Of a stretch of DNA of 64,000 nucleotides, positions 36,039 to 45,407 are shown piece after piece. The stretch lies in the NCBI RefSeq assembly GCF_017873965.1, contig NZ_JAGGKT010000002.1:224312-288311 (forward strand), written 5' to 3'. Every line of letters starts with the position of its first letter. Position 1 is the first letter of the stretch. A model generated the notes under the pieces. That model was given only the letters and a program-made list of their open reading frames with translations, made no database searches and was not told the origin of the DNA. Both the position numbers and the translations under genes were made by a program. Origin of the DNA: Ammoniphilus resinae (GTDB lineage Bacteria > Bacillota > Bacilli > Aneurinibacillales > RAOX-1).

Positions 36039-37298
36039 ATGTTAGTCAATTTCAAGGACTTTTTGGTCAACATTTTTATGATCTTTTCCCCATTAGTGTT
36101 TTATCCTTATGTGTACAGAGCGAAAAACAACAGACCATTGTTTCAAATTCTCGTATACATCCTTTTCTCGTTGGCCTTATTTACAACCATGTTATTTCCT
36201 TTAAACCTGAACGGGTTAATCTATGATTTTCGTTCCATCCCGATTATTATTGGTTCCCTGTACGGCGGAGCAACCGTTTCGGTTCTATTGTTTATAACCC
36301 TCGGTTTATATCGTTTTATTTTAGGAAATCCTAACAACCTATTCTATATCCTTGCGGTCCTGCCTAGTTTATTTATGGTTCTTTATACATCGAAAAAGTA
36401 TAGTACCTTACGGTTATACCAAAAAACAATCGTATCTGTAGTACTATGTACAATGATGAAATTAATGACATTCACATTCTATTTTATCATGATTCAGAAC
36501 CTTGAAATCCTTGCGGAAAGCTTAACAGGGTCACTGCAAACCTATGTTACTCAGGCGATCATTATTGGTGTATTTGTGTACTTCATGGAAACTTTAAATA
36601 AATATTTTCATCTGCAAGACGAAGTATATAAAAGCGAACGAATTAAAACGGTGAGTGAAATGGCCGCTTCTGTTGCTCACGAAATCAGAAACCCGCTCAC
36701 AACCGTGAAAGGATTTATTCAATTATTAGGGGAGCCAGATATAGACAAGGAAAAAAGGGAATATTATCAGAAAATATGCCTCGAAGAGCTAAATCGCGCA
36801 GAACTCATCATCACTGATTATCTCTCCATTGCAAAACCGGACCCAGAAGTGATTGAAAATATTAATGTGAACGAGGAAATAAGTTACTTATCCAGTGTGC
36901 TTCAGACCTATGCCAACTATTATAATATTAAAATGCATTTGGTATTTTCGGTGGATCCCGACCTGCACATCATGGGTGATCGTTATAAATTTCGCCAGGC
37001 CTTAATCAATATCGGCAAAAATGCTATTGAAGCGATGCAGAATGGGGGAATGTTGGAAATCAAGGCAAATCAGGTAAACAGGAACGTTGTCCTAAGTATT
37101 AGCGATACGGGAGTCGGAATGAGTCCGGAGCAAGTCAAGAGACTTGGAACACCCTATTACTCAACGAAAGAGAAGGGGACAGGTCTTGGTACCATGCTCT
37201 CATTCGTTATAATTAAGAAGATGAACGGGAAGATCGATATTAAAAGCAAAATAGGGAAGGGCACGGAATTTATATTTATCTTTCCTAAATCCTATTAA
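36039..37298 (+). CDS. Membrane sensor histidine kinase, sporulation-kinase (KinB) type
   Basis: A 419-residue kinase. The N-terminal 190 residues form about six helices of the 5TM-LYT type (FRSIPIIIGSLYGGATVSV). They lead straight into HisKA, with phospho-acceptor His in AASVAHEIRNPLTTVKGF, and into the HATPase domain (INIGKNAIEAM, ISDTGVGMSP, GTGLGTMLSF). This layout is that of KinB-like kinases that feed the Spo0F/Spo0A phosphorelay. No response regulator is adjacent, which fits that role. The gene sits between uppP and an AlkD-like gene. Confidence 0.85.
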   Translation: MLVNFKDFLVNIFMIFSPLVFYPYVYRAKNNRPLFQILVYILFSLALFTTMLFPLNLNGLIYDFRSIPIIIGSLYGGATVSVLLFITLGLYRFILGNPNNLFYILAVLPSLFMVLYTSKKYSTLRLYQKTIVSVVLCTMMKLMTFTFYFIMIQNLEILAESLTGSLQTYVTQAIIIGVFVYFMETLNKYFHLQDEVYKSERIKTVSEMAASVAHEIRNPLTTVKGFIQLLGEPDIDKEKREYYQKICLEELNRAELIITDYLSIAKPDPEVIENINVNEEISYLSSVLQTYANYYNIKMHLVFSVDPDLHIMGDRYKFRQALINIGKNAIEAMQNGGMLEIKANQVNRNVVLSISDTGVGMSPEQVKRLGTPYYSTKEKGTGLGTMLSFVIIKKMNGKIDIKSKIGKGTEFIFIFPKSY

Positions 37299-37313
37299 AA
37301 CTGGAGAAGTAAC

Positions 37314-38000
37314 ATGGAGAAAACGATTAGGGAGCAATTATTCGATTGGGCAGATCAAGACTATCAAAAATTTTCCGCAGCATTGGTGCCAAATATAGAC
37401 AATATTATAGGTGTTCGAATGCCGCAACTTCGCAAATGTGCCAAGGGAATAGCTAAAGGTGACTGGCGAGCTTATCTTGAACAGGCCGAATGTCAGTATT
37501 TTGAGGAGGTTATGCTGCAGGGGTTAGTCATCGGGTATGTGAAAACAGATGTTGAAGAAATCCTTCATTATGTAGCAGAGTTTATCCCGAAAATTGATAA
37601 TTGGTCGGTTTGTGATAGCTTTTGTACAGGGCTAAAATTCACTAAATTGAACATGGAACGCGTATGGGAATTCTTGCAGCCTTATCTGACTTCTGAGAAG
37701 GAATATGAGCAGCGTTTTGGAGTTGTCATGCTTCTTGACTATTACATTAACGAAGATTACATAGACCAAGTTTTAAAATGCCTAGACACCGCCAGACATG
37801 AGGGATATTACGTAAAAATGGCGGTCGCATGGGCTATATCCATCTGTTACGTGAAGTTACCGAAACCTACGATGGCCTACTTAACAAGCAATACACTGGA
37901 TGATTTCACCTATAACAAAGCTTTGCAAAAAATAACAGAGTCCTATCGCGTGGACGAGGAAACAAAAAAAATAATCCGCAGTATGAAACGGAAAAAATGA
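37314..38000 (+). CDS. AlkD-like HEAT-repeat DNA alkylation repair protein
   Basis: A 228-residue all-helical protein of the DNA alkylation repair (AlkC/AlkD) superfamily. The recognisable segment is KIDNWSVCDSFCTGLKF, equivalent to the NWxxCD motif whose Asp and Trp line the DNA groove in AlkD glycosylases, with further HEAT repeats after it. Family members remove positively charged alkylated bases such as 3-methyladenine or 7-methylguanine. Some members are not glycosylases, so the activity is likely but not certain. It starts 16 bases after the kinase gene, probably in the same transcript. Confidence 0.82.
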   Translation: MEKTIREQLFDWADQDYQKFSAALVPNIDNIIGVRMPQLRKCAKGIAKGDWRAYLEQAECQYFEEVMLQGLVIGYVKTDVEEILHYVAEFIPKIDNWSVCDSFCTGLKFTKLNMERVWEFLQPYLTSEKEYEQRFGVVMLLDYYINEDYIDQVLKCLDTARHEGYYVKMAVAWAISICYVKLPKPTMAYLTSNTLDDFTYNKALQKITESYRVDEETKKIIRSMKRKK

Positions 38001-38020
38001 CTTTTAAGTCTGGACCATGT

Positions 38021-38068
38021 TATGAAGGACAATTATCGAGCCTGAAGCCATACGAAATGTCCTTCATA
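38021..38068. repeat. Inverted repeat between convergent alkD-like and marR genes
   Basis: TATGAAGGACA / TGTCCTTCATA, 11 bases perfect, with a 26-base spacer. There is no T run, so it is either a poor terminator or a protein-binding site. Confidence 0.4.
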
Positions 38069-38084
38069 CGTCGATCTGCACCTA

Positions 38085-38507
38085 TTATACAAACGTGCGG
38101 TTGAATTTTTTCAAAAGCTCCCCAAAGATTTTTCGTTCTTCCTCCGGCCACTCTTTTAAAAGCTCCGATATTCTTTCAAAGCGAGCCTGCTTATATGCTT
38201 TAAATTCCCTTAATCCTAGTTCTGTGATTTGCAGGGCATAGGCTCTTCCGTCCATCGGATTAGGAATACGCTCCACATAACCTTTTTGTTCGAGGGCAGC
38301 GGCTTGTCTGCTCACAGTAGAAATATCCAAATGAAATTCATCTGCCAAAGCTTTCACCCCAGATGATCCATGTGATGTGATTTGATGTAATAGGAGATAA
38401 GCGGAACGGTCCAGTTTACCGATTTTTTTTTGTGTGGAAATCGACGTCACCCGTCGAATGAGGATTGCTAGTTCAAGCTCAATCGTTTCCAAAGCCAGTT
38501 TGTCCAT
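38085..38507 (-). CDS. MarR-family transcriptional regulator
   Basis: A 140-residue winged-helix regulator. The recognition region is GVKALADEFHLDISTVSRQAAALEQKGYV when read across two segments, and the wing is RIPNPMDGRAYALQITELG. MarR proteins repress nearby or own genes and respond to phenolics, antibiotics or oxidants. There is no obvious target next to it. It stands between the alkD-like gene (convergent) and the pst operon (divergent), so the pst upstream region is shared, but pst is clearly under PhoP boxes. ATG at 38507. Confidence 0.88.
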   Translation of the reverse strand: MDKLALETIELELAILIRRVTSISTQKKIGKLDRSAYLLLHQITSHGSSGVKALADEFHLDISTVSRQAAALEQKGYVERIPNPMDGRAYALQITELGLREFKAYKQARFERISELLKEWPEEERKIFGELLKKFNRTFV

Positions 38508-38578
38508 TTTTTAACCTCACAGTTATCCTTTTCTTACCTTATCATACCATATCGGGAAACATGGAAGCCATGAGAGAG

Positions 38579-38601
38579 ATAACGGGAAATTTTTTGTTAT
38601 T
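38579..38601. repeat. Degenerate palindrome-family copy
   Basis: GATAACGGGAAATTTTTTGTTATT, with a decayed right arm. Confidence 0.35.
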
Positions 38602-38639
38602 GGCAACTTGTCCTAGATAGTAAACACATTCAACATATC

Positions 38640-38695
38640 TTTACATTTTCTTAACATAAGCTCAACAATTCATTTACATACGGCATGTATAGTAT
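38640..38695 (+). promoter_or_regulatory. PhoP-box array and promoter of the pst-pho operon
   Basis: Four six-base repeats at exact 11-base period: TTTACA (38640), TTAACA (38651), TCAACA (38662), TTTACA (38673). They match the Bacillus PhoP box (TT(A/T/C)ACA repeated with five-base gaps). A TATAGT -10-like hexamer at about 38688 follows at activator-dependent spacing. Phosphate starvation control through the operon's own PhoPR is implied. Confidence 0.88.
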
Positions 38696-38751
38696 TGTAC
38701 GTAAGCTTTACACCACTCAAAAGACAAACAAATAAAGAAGGGGTTATTCCA

Positions 38752-39633
38752 TTGAGACAAAGAAATTGGAGAACGGAAGGTTTTGGACGAGGGATTACCT
38801 TGTTCTGCGCGGCCATCTTAATACTGATTACGCTATCCATTGTCTATTTTATTGCCTCCAAAGGCTTATCTACGTTTTTCCTTAACGGAGTAAGTTTAAC
38901 TGAATTTTTGACAGGCACCACCTGGAACCCGGATGCGGATCCTGGGAAATTTGGGGCTTTGCCTTTTATTATGGGTTCCTTTCTTGTAACAGTAGGTGCA
39001 GCGCTGTTAGCAGCGCCACTGGGAATTGGGGCGGCCATTTTTATGGTCGAGATTCAGCCGGGGTGGGGGCAGAAGATTTTGCAACCTGTCGTTGAGCTAC
39101 TGGTTGGAATCCCATCTGTTGTCTATGGATTTGTTGGTTTAAGTGTGATTGTGCCATTCCTAAGAAATAATGTGGGCGGACTAGGATTTAGTCTCTTGGC
39201 TGGAATCTTGGTTTTAACCGTCATGATTTTGCCGACTGTGACAAGCCTTTCTACAGATGCCATACGGAGGGTTCCACGTGATTTAAAAGAAGCTTCTCTC
39301 GCTTTAGGCGCCACGAGATGGCAGACCATCTGGAAAATTATCATCCTACGTTCATCCCTGCCTGGACTGTTAATGGCCATTATTATGGGTATGGCCAGAG
39401 CGTTTGGGGAGGCATTGGCGGTGCAAATGGTCATCGGTAACACCCCATTGGTCCCGAAATCACTGCTGGAACCGGCTAATACCTTAACCAGTGCGATTAC
39501 ACTAAACATGGGGAATACCATTGCCGGATCAGCCTATAACAATGCACTATGGTCGATGGGATTGCTATTACTTTTAATGACGTTCGTATTTATTTTATTG
39601 ATCCGCTATGTTGGACGAAAGGGACAGATGTAA
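38752..39633 (+). CDS. pstC: Phosphate ABC transporter permease PstC
   Basis: Inner-membrane permease of the high-affinity PstSCAB phosphate importer; 293 residues, six helices. The ABC permease EAA loop reads DLKEASLALGATRWQTIWKII. PGKFGALPFIMGSFLVTVGA and VELLVGIPSVVYGFVGL are typical of PstC. The TTG at 38752 has AGAAGGGG before it at good spacing, so the 19 codons upstream of it (from 38695, inside the promoter) are not used. First gene of the operon; pstS is absent from its usual place in front. Confidence 0.92.
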   Translation: MRQRNWRTEGFGRGITLFCAAILILITLSIVYFIASKGLSTFFLNGVSLTEFLTGTTWNPDADPGKFGALPFIMGSFLVTVGAALLAAPLGIGAAIFMVEIQPGWGQKILQPVVELLVGIPSVVYGFVGLSVIVPFLRNNVGGLGFSLLAGILVLTVMILPTVTSLSTDAIRRVPRDLKEASLALGATRWQTIWKIIILRSSLPGLLMAIIMGMARAFGEALAVQMVIGNTPLVPKSLLEPANTLTSAITLNMGNTIAGSAYNNALWSMGLLLLLMTFVFILLIRYVGRKGQM

Positions 39634-39634
39634 T

Positions 39635-40519
39635 ATGAATCCAAAAACAACCGATCGCATCGCGACATTTGTTTTATATACTATAGCCTTTCTCATTGTT
39701 TCCGTTTTATTCGGATTACTTGCTTATATCCTTTACCACGGGTTTCAACGGATAGATCTACAGTTTATTACCAGTCCACCTGAGACGATGAAAGCAGGGG
39801 GAGGGATCGGACCACAACTATTCAATTCTCTTTATTTACTCGTTCTGACCCTAATCATCACGATCCCACTAGGACTCGGTGGAGGAATTTATCTTGCTGA
39901 ATACGCTCCAAAAAACAAAGTGACGGATGCCATCCGTCTAAGTATCGAAGTCCTATCATCCCTTCCTTCCATTGTGGTTGGACTGTTTGGGCTGATGGTG
40001 TTCGTAAACGTCATGGGCTGGGGATTTTCGATTCTTTCTGGTGCTTGCGCTTTGACTGTTTTCAACCTGCCGTTGCTCGTTAGGGTCGTGGAAGAATCCC
40101 TTCGCAGTGTACCTAGAGAACAAAAAGAAGCCAGTCTTGCGATGGGAATTTCCCACTGGACAACCATTCGCAAAGTATTATTGCCCGTTGCCTTGCCAGG
40201 CATTATTACAGGGACGATTCTCGCATCTGGAAGGATCTTTGGAGAAGCGGCTGCTCTTCTTTTTACCGCCGGGATGTCTTCACCTGATCTCAATTTCTCT
40301 GATTGGAGCTTCACCACACCAGTTTCACCGCTCAATCCTTTCCGACCTGCGGAAACGTTGGCAGTCCATATCTGGAAGGTCAACAGTGAAGGGCTCATTC
40401 CGGATGCCAGAGCGGTGGCCGATGGGGCTTCAGCCATTCTTGTCTTGACCGTTTTATTCTTCAACCTGTTTGCCCGTTGGTTTGGTCGCTGGATTTATAA
40501 GCGATTAACAGCTTCTTAA
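39635..40519 (+). CDS. pstA: Phosphate ABC transporter permease PstA
   Basis: A 294-residue partner permease with six helices. Its EAA loop is [21 protein letters not shown], and [20 protein letters not shown] and [16 protein letters not shown] are family-typical. ATG at 39635 begins one base after the pstC stop, with AAAGGGA upstream. The cytoplasmic EAA loops of PstC and PstA dock the PstB ATPase. Confidence 0.93.
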   Translation: MNPKTTDRIATFVLYTIAFLIVSVLFGLLAYILYHGFQRIDLQFITSPPETMKAGGGIGPQLFNSLYLLVLTLIITIPLGLGGGIYLAEYAPKNKVTDAIRLSIEVLSSLPSIVVGLFGLMVFVNVMGWGFSILSGACALTVFNLPLLVRVVEESLRSVPREQKEASLAMGISHWTTIRKVLLPVALPGIITGTILASGRIFGEAAALLFTAGMSSPDLNFSDWSFTTPVSPLNPFRPAETLAVHIWKVNSEGLIPDARAVADGASAILVLTVLFFNLFARWFGRWIYKRLTAS

Positions 40520-40530
40520 GGAGGGAAAGT

Positions 40531-41289
40531 ATGGATTCTTTACAAAAGAACGGATTAATAACGGAAGAACTCAATGTGTATTACGGAACAAACCATGCCG
40601 TTAAAGACATTAATTTAACTTTCCCTAAGCATACGGTCAGTGCGCTGATTGGCCCCTCCGGATGTGGGAAGTCGACTTATCTGCGCTCCTTAAATCGGAT
40701 GAATGATTTGGTGGAAGGGACCCGGGTGACCGGAAAGATCTGGTTTGAAGGACATGACATCAATGACCAAGGAGAGGATCTTCAACAGTTGCGCCGCCGG
40801 ATTGGGATGGTCTGGCAAAAACCCAATCCATTTTTTAAATCAGTCTATGAGAATGTGGCCTTTGCGCCGCGTTATCATGGGATGAAAAACCTCGATGAAA
40901 TTGTGGAGAGCTGCTTGCGGAAAGCTGCGCTGTGGGATGAAGTGAAAGATCGGTTAAAGGATTCAGCCCTTGCGCTTTCCGGTGGTCAACAACAGAGATT
41001 GTGTATTGCACGGACGTTGGCATTAGGACCTTCGGTGTTATTGTTAGACGAACCAACATCAGCACTTGATCCGATTTCTACGGCAAAAATTGAAGAATTA
41101 ATGTTTGATCTTAAAAAGGATTATACGATTATTATGGTGACCCATAACATGCAACAAGCGGCAAGGATCTCTGATCAGACTGCCTTCTTCCTGTTGGGTG
41201 AGTTGATTGAGGTAGATCAAACGAAGCGGCTTTTTACCAACCCGAAACAAAAAAAGACAGAAGACTATATCACCGGACGATTTGGGTAA
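40531..41289 (+). CDS. pstB: Phosphate ABC transporter ATPase PstB, first copy
   Basis: A 252-residue ABC ATPase: Walker [22 protein letters not shown]-loop [16 protein letters not shown], signature [18 protein letters not shown], Walker [15 protein letters not shown]-loop [10 protein letters not shown]. Its Q-loop is [12 protein letters not shown], whereas PstB proteins usually have MVFQ(K/R)PNPFPMS, as the second copy does. The two copies have diverged, as in the pstBA/pstBB pair of B. subtilis. 12 bases separate it from pstA. Confidence 0.93.
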   Translation: MDSLQKNGLITEELNVYYGTNHAVKDINLTFPKHTVSALIGPSGCGKSTYLRSLNRMNDLVEGTRVTGKIWFEGHDINDQGEDLQQLRRRIGMVWQKPNPFFKSVYENVAFAPRYHGMKNLDEIVESCLRKAALWDEVKDRLKDSALALSGGQQQRLCIARTLALGPSVLLLDEPTSALDPISTAKIEELMFDLKKDYTIIMVTHNMQQAARISDQTAFFLLGELIEVDQTKRLFTNPKQKKTEDYITGRFG

Positions 41290-41301
41290 GGGGGTCATAC
41301 G

Positions 41302-42063
41302 ATGCAGTCTACACCAGTGGTAGAAGTAAAAAATCTCAATCTATACTATGGTTTAACCCAAGCGCTATTTAATATAAATCTTTCCTTTGAAAGAAATAAA
41401 GCAACCGCACTGATCGGACCTTCCGGTTGCGGGAAGTCTACTTTCCTTCGCACCCTGAACCGAATGAATGATTTGATTCCAGGGGTGCAAATCCAAGGGG
41501 ATATTCAAGTCAATGGGAATAATATATATCATTCGAATACAGATATCGTTCACCTACGAAAAAACGTGGGAATGGTATTTCAACGTCCCAATCCTTTCCC
41601 TATGTCGATTTACGATAATGTGGCATACGGATTGCGCATCCACGGATTGAAGGACCGCAAAAAAATCGATCAAATTGTTGAACAGAGTCTACAAAAAGCG
41701 GCTTTATGGAATGAGGTAAAGGACCGACTCCACACCCCGGCAAAAGGGCTTTCAGGTGGTCAGCAACAGCGTCTCGTGATCGCGCGTGTCCTTGCCGTCG
41801 AGCCAGAGATTATCCTCATGGATGAACCAACTTCTGCGCTTGATCCCATTTCAACGGCAAGTGTAGAAGAATTAATCCAGGAATTAAAGCAGAATTATAC
41901 CGTGATCATCGTTACCCATAACATGCAGCAGGCAGCACGTGCCTCGGACTACACCGCCTTTTTCCTGAATGGAGAGGTAGTGGAATATGGTGCAACAGAT
42001 CTGCTATTCACATCACCTAAGAATAAGCGTACGGAAGATTATATTACAGGTCGATTTGGATAA
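41302..42063 (+). CDS. pstB: Phosphate ABC transporter ATPase PstB, second copy
   Basis: A 253-residue ABC ATPase with Walker [22 protein letters not shown]-loop [19 protein letters not shown], signature [18 protein letters not shown] and Walker [14 protein letters not shown]. It is the more canonical of the two copies. Both end [11 protein letters not shown] heterodimer of the two ATPases, or two alternative homodimers, is possible. Confidence 0.93.
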   Translation: MQSTPVVEVKNLNLYYGLTQALFNINLSFERNKATALIGPSGCGKSTFLRTLNRMNDLIPGVQIQGDIQVNGNNIYHSNTDIVHLRKNVGMVFQRPNPFPMSIYDNVAYGLRIHGLKDRKKIDQIVEQSLQKAALWNEVKDRLHTPAKGLSGGQQQRLVIARVLAVEPEIILMDEPTSALDPISTASVEELIQELKQNYTVIIVTHNMQQAARASDYTAFFLNGEVVEYGATDLLFTSPKNKRTEDYITGRFG

Positions 42064-42078
42064 AGGGAGGAAGCGAAA

Positions 42079-42738
42079 ATGAGCGCACGATTATCTTTTC
42101 ATGAGGAATTAGAAAAACTTCATCAAAACTTGTTAAAAATGGGAACGATGGTAGAAGAGGCGATTCATTTATCTGTTAAGTCACTAGCAGAGCGAAACGA
42201 AGATCTGGCCTTACAGGTTATTCATCATGATGACGAGATTGATGGGCTATACCTTGATCTCGAAAAGGAATGTTTCCGTTTAATCGCTTTGCAGCAGCCG
42301 ATGGCTGGTGACCTTCGGCGAATTGCTACGGTACTCAAAGTTGTCACGGACCTAGAGCGAATGGCAGACCACGCAGTAAGTATTGCAAAGGCCACTGTTC
42401 GTTTAAAAAACGAACAGTATGTGAAACCACTGATTGATATTCCGAAAATGGCCGGACTGGCCCAATCGATGGTACGCGATGCACTTAAAGCATACATCGA
42501 TCAGGATCTTCCTAAATGTTATCAAATCGGAAAAGAAGATCATCAAGTGGACGCTCTGTACAAGGAAATATATAATGAATTGATAGGCATCATGCAAGAG
42601 AAGCCAGAAACGGTAAATCAAGGAACCCAATTTCTTTTTGTCGCCCACTATTTGGAACGAATTGGCGATCATGCGACAAATCTTGCGGAATGGGTCATTT
42701 ACTTGGTAACAGGGAAATTAGAAGAATTAAATGACTAA
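42079..42738 (+). CDS. phoU: Phosphate signalling regulator PhoU
   Basis: A 219-residue all-helical protein with two PhoU three-helix repeats. Metal-binding E(X)3D-type motifs are in LKVVTDLERMADHAVSIAKA and HYLERIGDHATNLAEWVIYL. PhoU links the PstSCAB importer to PhoR and restrains phosphate uptake and kinase output in rich phosphate. It sits between pstB and phoP in one transcript. Confidence 0.94.
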   Translation: MSARLSFHEELEKLHQNLLKMGTMVEEAIHLSVKSLAERNEDLALQVIHHDDEIDGLYLDLEKECFRLIALQQPMAGDLRRIATVLKVVTDLERMADHAVSIAKATVRLKNEQYVKPLIDIPKMAGLAQSMVRDALKAYIDQDLPKCYQIGKEDHQVDALYKEIYNELIGIMQEKPETVNQGTQFLFVAHYLERIGDHATNLAEWVIYLVTGKLEELND

Positions 42739-42767
42739 ATCAATTTAAAAACAGGGGTAATCAATCC

Positions 42768-43484
42768 ATGGAGAAAATCCTCGTAATTGAAGACGAAGTA
42801 TCGATCTCTACCTTATTAAAATTTAATTTGGAGAAATCGGGATATACCGTTGTAACAGCCATGGATGGGAAAACAGGACATGACCTGGTTTATAGTGAAA
42901 AACCCGATTTAATCCTTTTGGATCTCATGCTGCCGCAGATGGATGGGATGGAAGTTTGCAAGCAGCTGAGGATGGCAAAAAATAATACGCCGATCCTGAT
43001 GCTTACAGCGAAAGATGAGGAGTTAGATAAAATTCTAGGCTTAGAATTAGGGGCAGATGATTATTTAACGAAACCATTTAGCCCAAGAGAAGTGGTGGCA
43101 AGGGTAAAAGCCATCTTGCGCCGAACCAAGCATATGACCGTCCCTGCAGAAAACGATTCAACTGAAGATACAGTGATTCAAATTGGACCACTAGAGATCC
43201 ATCCTGAAAAGTATGAGGCACTCTTTCATTCAGCAAAATTAGAGTTAACACCAAAAGAATTCGAGCTGTTGCTTTATCTTGCCAGAAATCAAAATCGCGT
43301 CTTGACTAGAGAACAATTGCTTAATGCCGTATGGAATTATGATTTTCTAGGAGATTCGAGGATCGTCGATGTCCATATTTCGCATTTAAGGGAAAAGATC
43401 GAGGCGGACACGAAGCAGCCAAAATACATTAAAACCGTGCGCGGTCTAGGATATAAATTCGAGGCAGATCATGCAGAGCTTTAG
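42768..43484 (+). CDS. phoP: Phosphate response regulator PhoP (OmpR family)
   Basis: A 238-residue regulator. The receiver has acidic pair EDE near residue 8, phospho-acceptor Asp in LILLDLMLPQMDG, Thr in MLTAKDEE and Lys in YLTKPFSPREVVARVKA. The C-terminal winged helix ends DVHISHLREKIEADTKQPKYI. When phosphorylated it would bind the TT(A/T)ACA repeats before pstC and pstS. Its end overlaps phoR by 14 bases. Confidence 0.93.
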   Translation: MEKILVIEDEVSISTLLKFNLEKSGYTVVTAMDGKTGHDLVYSEKPDLILLDLMLPQMDGMEVCKQLRMAKNNTPILMLTAKDEELDKILGLELGADDYLTKPFSPREVVARVKAILRRTKHMTVPAENDSTEDTVIQIGPLEIHPEKYEALFHSAKLELTPKEFELLLYLARNQNRVLTREQLLNAVWNYDFLGDSRIVDVHISHLREKIEADTKQPKYIKTVRGLGYKFEADHAEL

Positions 43485-45237
43485 TTTCCGATTAAATACC
43501 GTCATCATCTCCATCATGGTCGGGACATTGCTCGGACTGGGTATTTATGTGGGAAATTTGCTTGAGAAGGTATACTTCGAGACTGTTTCCACTCGTTTAG
43601 CCCAAGAAGCAGCCTTGATTTCTACCTTTATTGATAACCATCATCCTTTGGATTCTGCTGAGCTGCAGCCCATGGTGATTCGTTTTGCAAAAGCCGAGGA
43701 TTCGCGCATTACGATTGTATCGAGGGATGGAACCGTACTGGCCGATTCAGAAGTGGATCCTAGAACAATGGAGAACCACTCAAACCGCCCTGAAATTTCA
43801 GAGGCCTTGCATAACGCAGAAGGAACTGCCGTTCGTTTTAGTTCAACATTAGGCCAGAGGATGGTTTATGTAGCACATGCTTTTGACAACCCCGGAGGTC
43901 AACGAGGGGTTGTTCGTGTTGCCCTTTCCGTTTCAAGAATTAATGGATTTATCCATCAATTATGGGTCAGTCTGACACTTGGGATGGCTGCTGCCTTGAT
44001 CATCAATATCTTTGTCAGTCTGTTTGTCTCTCGTCATATCACAAGGCCTCTTCAAGAGATCACGGAAGTGGCCAGAAAAATCACGGAACGAAAATACGAA
44101 ACAAGAGTCGTAGGCAAAAAGGTGGGTGGAATCGATCAGCTGGCCAAAGCGATTAATTTTATGGCATCCAGTCTGCAATCACAAATGTATGAGATCAAGG
44201 TGAATGAGGAGAAGCTTTCTGGCATATTAAAAAACATGTTCAGCGGAGTGATCCTAATTAGTGAATCCCGTAGAATTTTGCTTGCCAATGCGGCAGCACA
44301 GGAGCTATTGGGACACTCGGAAAGAACTTTGATCGGTAAACTTCATATTGAGGCTGGATTAAATTATGGGTTGAGCGAAATCATTGATCGCTGTTTTAAA
44401 ACAGGGGAGAGAATCCGCGAAGAAGTCCATATCTATTATCCCGAGGAACGCATTGTCGACTGTAATTTAGCCCCCTATACTTCAGAACACGGAGAAGTGA
44501 AAGGAGTGGTTACAGTCCTGCACGATATCACCGCGATCCGTCGTTTGGAGAAAATTCGAAGTGAATTTGTCGCCAATGTTTCACACGAATTGAAAACACC
44601 AATTACCTCGATTAAAGGATTTGCAGAGACCTTACTGGACGGAGCAATGGATGATCCGCAAGTGCGTCGAAACTTTCTGGAAATCATCTATACCGAAAGC
44701 GAAAGATTGCATAGGCTTGTAAATGATCTTTTGGATCTTTCCAAGATTGAACAAAGAAAAGTCCCTCTTAGAAAAGAACAGGTTCGTATCTATGAGCTCA
44801 TTTACGATATTTATCAGCATCTTCAAGAAAAAGTCAACCGAAAAAAGATTGAATTTCACTTCCCTAGCCAACACGATATAACAGTAGAAGGTGACAAAGA
44901 CCGTCTTCATCAAATATTAGTTAACCTAATCGACAATGCGATCTCTTATACTTCGGAGGATGGCACTGTTTCAGTAGATGTGGTAGACCATGGAAACGAG
45001 GTCGAAATATCAGTAGCTGATACAGGTATCGGCATTCCACTAAGGGATCGGGAGCGAATTTTTGAGCGCTTTTACCGGGTAGATAAAGGCCGATCCCGTG
45101 AATCTGGAGGTACGGGATTAGGGCTTGCGATCGTCAAACATTTAGTCGATGCCCATCATGGAAGAATCATTGTGGAAAGCGAGGAAGGGAAGGGATCCCG
45201 TTTCCGCGTTTTCTTTCCTAGAAATACCAAGACCTGA
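43471..45237 (+). CDS. phoR: Phosphate sensor histidine kinase PhoR
   Basis: A 588-residue kinase: one N-terminal helix, an extracytoplasmic domain of about 130 residues, a second helix (TLGMAAALIINIFVSLFVS), HAMP (HITRPLQEITEVARKIT), PAS, HisKA with phospho-acceptor His in FVANVSHELKTPITSIKGF, and HATPase (VNLIDNAISYT, VADTGIGIP, GTGLGLAIVKHL). The start overlaps the phoP end by 14 bases, implying coupled translation. A terminator begins at its stop codon. Confidence 0.93.
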   Translation: MQSFSFRLNTVIISIMVGTLLGLGIYVGNLLEKVYFETVSTRLAQEAALISTFIDNHHPLDSAELQPMVIRFAKAEDSRITIVSRDGTVLADSEVDPRTMENHSNRPEISEALHNAEGTAVRFSSTLGQRMVYVAHAFDNPGGQRGVVRVALSVSRINGFIHQLWVSLTLGMAAALIINIFVSLFVSRHITRPLQEITEVARKITERKYETRVVGKKVGGIDQLAKAINFMASSLQSQMYEIKVNEEKLSGILKNMFSGVILISESRRILLANAAAQELLGHSERTLIGKLHIEAGLNYGLSEIIDRCFKTGERIREEVHIYYPEERIVDCNLAPYTSEHGEVKGVVTVLHDITAIRRLEKIRSEFVANVSHELKTPITSIKGFAETLLDGAMDDPQVRRNFLEIIYTESERLHRLVNDLLDLSKIEQRKVPLRKEQVRIYELIYDIYQHLQEKVNRKKIEFHFPSQHDITVEGDKDRLHQILVNLIDNAISYTSEDGTVSVDVVDHGNEVEISVADTGIGIPLRDRERIFERFYRVDKGRSRESGGTGLGLAIVKHLVDAHHGRIIVESEEGKGSRFRVFFPRNTKT

Positions 45238-45267
45238 ATCCTCGTTAGGAGTATCAGGTCTTTTTTT
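45229..45267 (+). terminator. Terminator after phoR
   Basis: AAGACCTGA / TCAGGTCTT with a long loop and seven Ts. It separates pstS from the operon. Confidence 0.75.
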
Positions 45268-45287
45268 AATGCGCCACAAAGAATACG

Positions 45288-45352
45288 CTTACAATTTTTT
45301 TACATTTAATTTACATTCACTTAACGATTGCTCAATATCCAGTCCTTATAAT
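45288..45352 (+). promoter_or_regulatory. PhoP-box array and promoter of pstS
   Basis: Five hexamers at exact 11-base period: CTTACA (45288), TTTACA (45299), TTTACA (45310), TTAACG (45321), TCAATA (45332). Then comes a perfect TATAAT at 45347-45352. It is stronger and longer than the pstC array, fitting high expression of the binding protein. Confidence 0.87.
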
Positions 45353-45407
45353 ACAACCTTAGTATGTCATCTATTAGCTATCCCAAATAAAAACAGGGGG
45401 AATCACA

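Noticed and set aside
39889-40464. Long ORF (191 codons) antisense to pstA
   Set aside because: It is a shadow of pstA, with no start signals.
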